From: Latrodectus hesperus
Lineage: Eukaryota > Arthropoda > Arachnida > Araneae > Theridiidae
Assembly: GCA_037975125.1 (NCBI GenBank)
Contig: CM075857.1
Location: 74,481,345-74,545,344 of the forward strand
DNA length: 64,000 nt
Direction of reading: 5' to 3'
Part shown: in pieces, positions 60,983-64,000 of the stretch
Numbering within the stretch: the first letter of the stretch is position 1
Layout: every line of letters begins with the position of its first letter
Translations under genes and position numbers: made by a program
The notes under the pieces: model-generated
Database searches by the model: none
The model's input: only the letters and a program-made list of their open reading frames with translations
What the model was told of the DNA's origin: nothing

Positions 60983-63900
60983 ATAATCTGAAGCAATGGA
61001 ATGTGTTTATATTTGTGTGTTGATTAAGGAAACAGAAACAAACTTGTAATAAATGTTTAATAAATTATTTCATGAGGCACTTTGAATCATATATGAAGAA
61101 ACAAAGCTAATGAACATCGATAATACAGATGATGATGATGATTAAGCAAGACTAATCGAGGTGTAGAAATATTACAGTTATACCAGAGTTTTTCAATTTT
61201 ATTCACAACAGCAGGAATGTTATTTGACTGTGGTAACTTTTATAAGATTCTCTAGTATTTTAATGAGTTATAGTTCATACTTAAAATATTTTAGATTATA
61301 AGGGGAACATTAAAATATTAAATGCTAATTTATTAATATTAAGAATTATATTTTAGTAAGCTTTTTAATTTTTTCAATTAAAATTTGTATTTGGTTTTTT
61401 TTTAATTATAATGAAGAATGTGGTAGTATTCTCAAAAGTGATATTTACGTCAAATAATTATGTCTGCCTTCGGCTTACTTTTGACGAATACAAAGAACTG
61501 AAGTATGACAAGATAATAGTTTAAATAATAGCATATCATTTTCACCACATGCATAGTGCAATAAAAATGTAATTAATAATGCTCAACAATTGTAATCAAT
61601 TATACAGATGATATAGATTTGAGATGAATCATTTGACCGAAATTCATTATTATAATCAAATCACATTTAAAAAACGCACTCTTAAAAATATCGAATGAAA
61701 TTCCAACTAAACTGAGTGTTAAATCTTATCTAATTATAGAATCAAATCTTTTTCTCTCAATTAAATATTAAAAAGGCTTAAAAAGTTTTGTTTAATATCG
61801 TAAATGAGTTAAACAAGTCTTATGTTCTTCGAGAGCTGAAAAAACTCAATTTTTAAGAGTGCAGTAATAAATAAAAATATTAATTACATATACATTATAT
61901 GATAAATTCAATGGAAGTGGTATATATAAAATAGTGGCAAAATATTTTTACATCAAAATTTCAAGATATTTCTTTGACACAGTTTATACTATAAGAATAA
62001 TTAATTGAATATTTGATTAGAATATTTGAAGGAGGAATGAATGTTTAGGAACAAACTATAAAAAGTGTACTTAAGAATTACTTGTTTGAAAATTAAGGAA
62101 AAATAAAAACTAGAGTATATTTTTCTATATCAGGTAATATTTCGAAATTTTAATGAATAAAAATTTATTTTACTATTAATATGGTTTCTTTTGAAAAACT
62201 AAAGGGAGTCAATATATATAATATCGGAAAAGTGAAATAAATTTTATAACTTAGCAAAAGGTAATGGAATTTGATTAGTAAAAAACTACTGTTCTTGAAA
62301 CAATTTTTGAAGGTGTTATTTCTACATACTTTTTGTTATACCAAAAAATTATTAACTTTAAAAATTTGTTTTGAAGGTAATTAGTTTTAAAAGCTTTAAG
62401 TTTGGTGGAATAAATATTCAAAAAAATTAGAAACTTTAAAACTGCAATTTGAATAATTTAAACTAACTTTAAAAATAGGAAATTAATACAATAGATAGAA
62501 AATTCTATACGATTCAAAGTTAAGTCTACTAAAAATATTTCGAAATTAAAATTCAAAGAATCGACAAAATTTTGACACAAAATGTAAGTAGACAATACAA
62601 ATGAACAAGATTAGAAAATGATATTTTAAATACGTTCTCAATTTCAACGATCTCTGAGCATTTTAAGTGATTTATAAAAACTTGCTTGCTTGAAAATTAA
62701 GAATCATTGAAACAATCAATGATTTCTATTAATGTATTTTATTAATTTAAAATAATTATATATTTTATCTACTTTTTTGTCATAATGTAAGTGACACAAT
62801 GCATATTCCCATATGACTTTAGCAATGAAAAATTATTTTGATAAACATAAAATAATTATTCATTTTATGTGTTTTTATCATAATGTAATACTATGAATAC
62901 AGCTTTAAAATTTCCACAATGAAAAATTATTTTGATTAAGCGATATTGAAATTTAATCTTATTTATTGTTTTCCTTTAAACTTTTTCTAAGCATATTATA
63001 TACAACATAACATGAAAAATTCATATCAGATTATTAAATGATTCAAAGTGTAATTTGAGCTTGTTGATATTAAGTGTATCCCTACAAAATATGATTATAT
63101 TTTAAGTTTTATATAGTTTATAAAAATCGAAACATTAAATCATAATTTTAGCTTAAAGATTCTATGAGAGGGAAACGGTAAGATATTAATAATCCAAATA
63201 ACATGTTTTTCAAGTTTCATCTCAAATTTTATAAGGAAGGCTTAATAAGCACACGCGTTTTCATGTGACTGAAAATTTTATTCTTACTTTCATCAAGCCA
63301 AATCATACTTTCATCAAGTTCTAGTCATTAACTGTAATTTTTGGTACAGATCTAGTCATGAACATACACGTTTTGAGTAAAACATATTTAAATTTAAAAC
63401 TATTGAACTTAGTTATTAGTCATTCTGTGTAAAAGTGATAGTCAAACAATAGACAAAACTATTAGACATCAATTGTTACTTGTAAAAACATTTCAATCTA
63501 TATTGGACTATGCATATATTAAGATTTTTATAAAACAGACCTTTATTTAAAATAATGTATCGTGACTCTATGAAATGTGAATACTATTGATTGTAATATT
63601 ATTCTTTTAGCAATTGGTCATTATCAAGTTATGTTACTGTTAAAGGTACAATACGTTGATTATCACCAGGAAATTTTTTATTAAATTACTGAAATTTATT
63701 TTATTTGATTTTCAGTGATATGTTACTTAAACAACACTTTAAATCTGAAACTTATTACTTTCTTTGAAACGAAGCTTGCCACTATTTTATGTACAACCAT
63801 TTCAATTTCAAATAAAATGTCCATGAAAACTTTTCAACAATACACAGAGTAACATTTTTGAGGTTGTCATTACTTTTGCATACAAATTTCATTATGTTTC

Positions 63901-64000
63901 ACTTGTCTCCATATAATATCTGACATGACTAGATTGACAACAAAATTTTTGCAAATGAATTTATAGTGTATCCAAAACTCGAAATATACCAATGAAGCCA
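60983..64000. other. AT-rich DNA downstream of gene C
   Basis: Beyond the probable 3'UTR of gene C I see no coding exon, structured RNA or clear transposon. A (GAT)n stretch lies near 61128-61142 and the rest is simple AT-rich sequence. A further paralogue could start beyond the window. Confidence 0.55.
61048..61064 (+). terminator. Candidate polyadenylation signals, gene C
   Basis: Two AATAAA hexamers (61048 and 61059) lie 66-77 bp after the TGA of gene C, in the usual place for a short 3'UTR. Confidence 0.55.

Overview
This is a eukaryotic, very AT-rich genomic window with long introns and many degraded transposons and SINEs. The only host genes I can support are three head-to-tail paralogues on the + strand. 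All three belong to the ganglioside GM2 activator (GM2A)-like branch of the ML (MD-2-related lipid-recognition) family. The gene family, the base composition and the mix of Tc1/mariner, RTE and tRNA/5S-derived SINE elements suggest an arthropod, most likely an arachnid such as a spider. The species assignment is inference.

Each gene has four coding exons with the same intron phases (1, 2, 0). Exon 1 (85 bp) encodes a signal peptide ending ...A and then a [F/Y][K/R]FE[D/E]C start of the mature protein. Exon 2 (214-220 bp) carries the [S/A]PDPI strand and an IPC..G..GS motif. Exon 3 (163-166 bp) carries ...C...GCP..PG.YGGD. Exon 4 (81 bp) carries G[K/Q]YR.E.....C...W and the stop. Gene A spans 8335-18230 (182 aa), gene B 29485-44024 (182 aa) and gene C 50853-60982 (181 aa). 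All look intact. They predict secreted or lysosomal lipid-transfer proteins with six mature cysteines.

Layout. 1-8334: AT-rich intergenic DNA with a fold-back element and a SINE. 8335-18230: gene A, with a Tigger-like remnant, a SINE and a mariner-type element in its introns. 18231-29484: intergenic, with a three-level nest (SINE in SINE in a Tc1 pseudogene), a TA-flanked 1.5-kb Tc1-like element and a minisatellite with a four-unit higher-order repeat. 29485-44024: gene B, whose introns hold three SINEs, a 554-bp MITE, a Tc1 remnant and a 5'-truncated RTE-type LINE. 44025-50852: intergenic, with a duplicate of the DNA flanking that LINE, a pogo-type MITE, an internally deleted LINE with a perfect 13-bp target-site duplication (TSD), a (TA)n tract and a perfect palindrome just upstream of gene C. 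50853-60982: gene C, with two SINEs, a MITE and a full-length SINE whose head resembles 5S rRNA. 60983-64000: AT-rich DNA with no recognised gene.

The most notable points are the tandem GM2A-like array, with its conserved split cysteine codon and reduced disulfide set, and a SINE group in which tRNA-type and 5S-type heads share one tail. I see no CRISPR array, operon or other prokaryote-type system.
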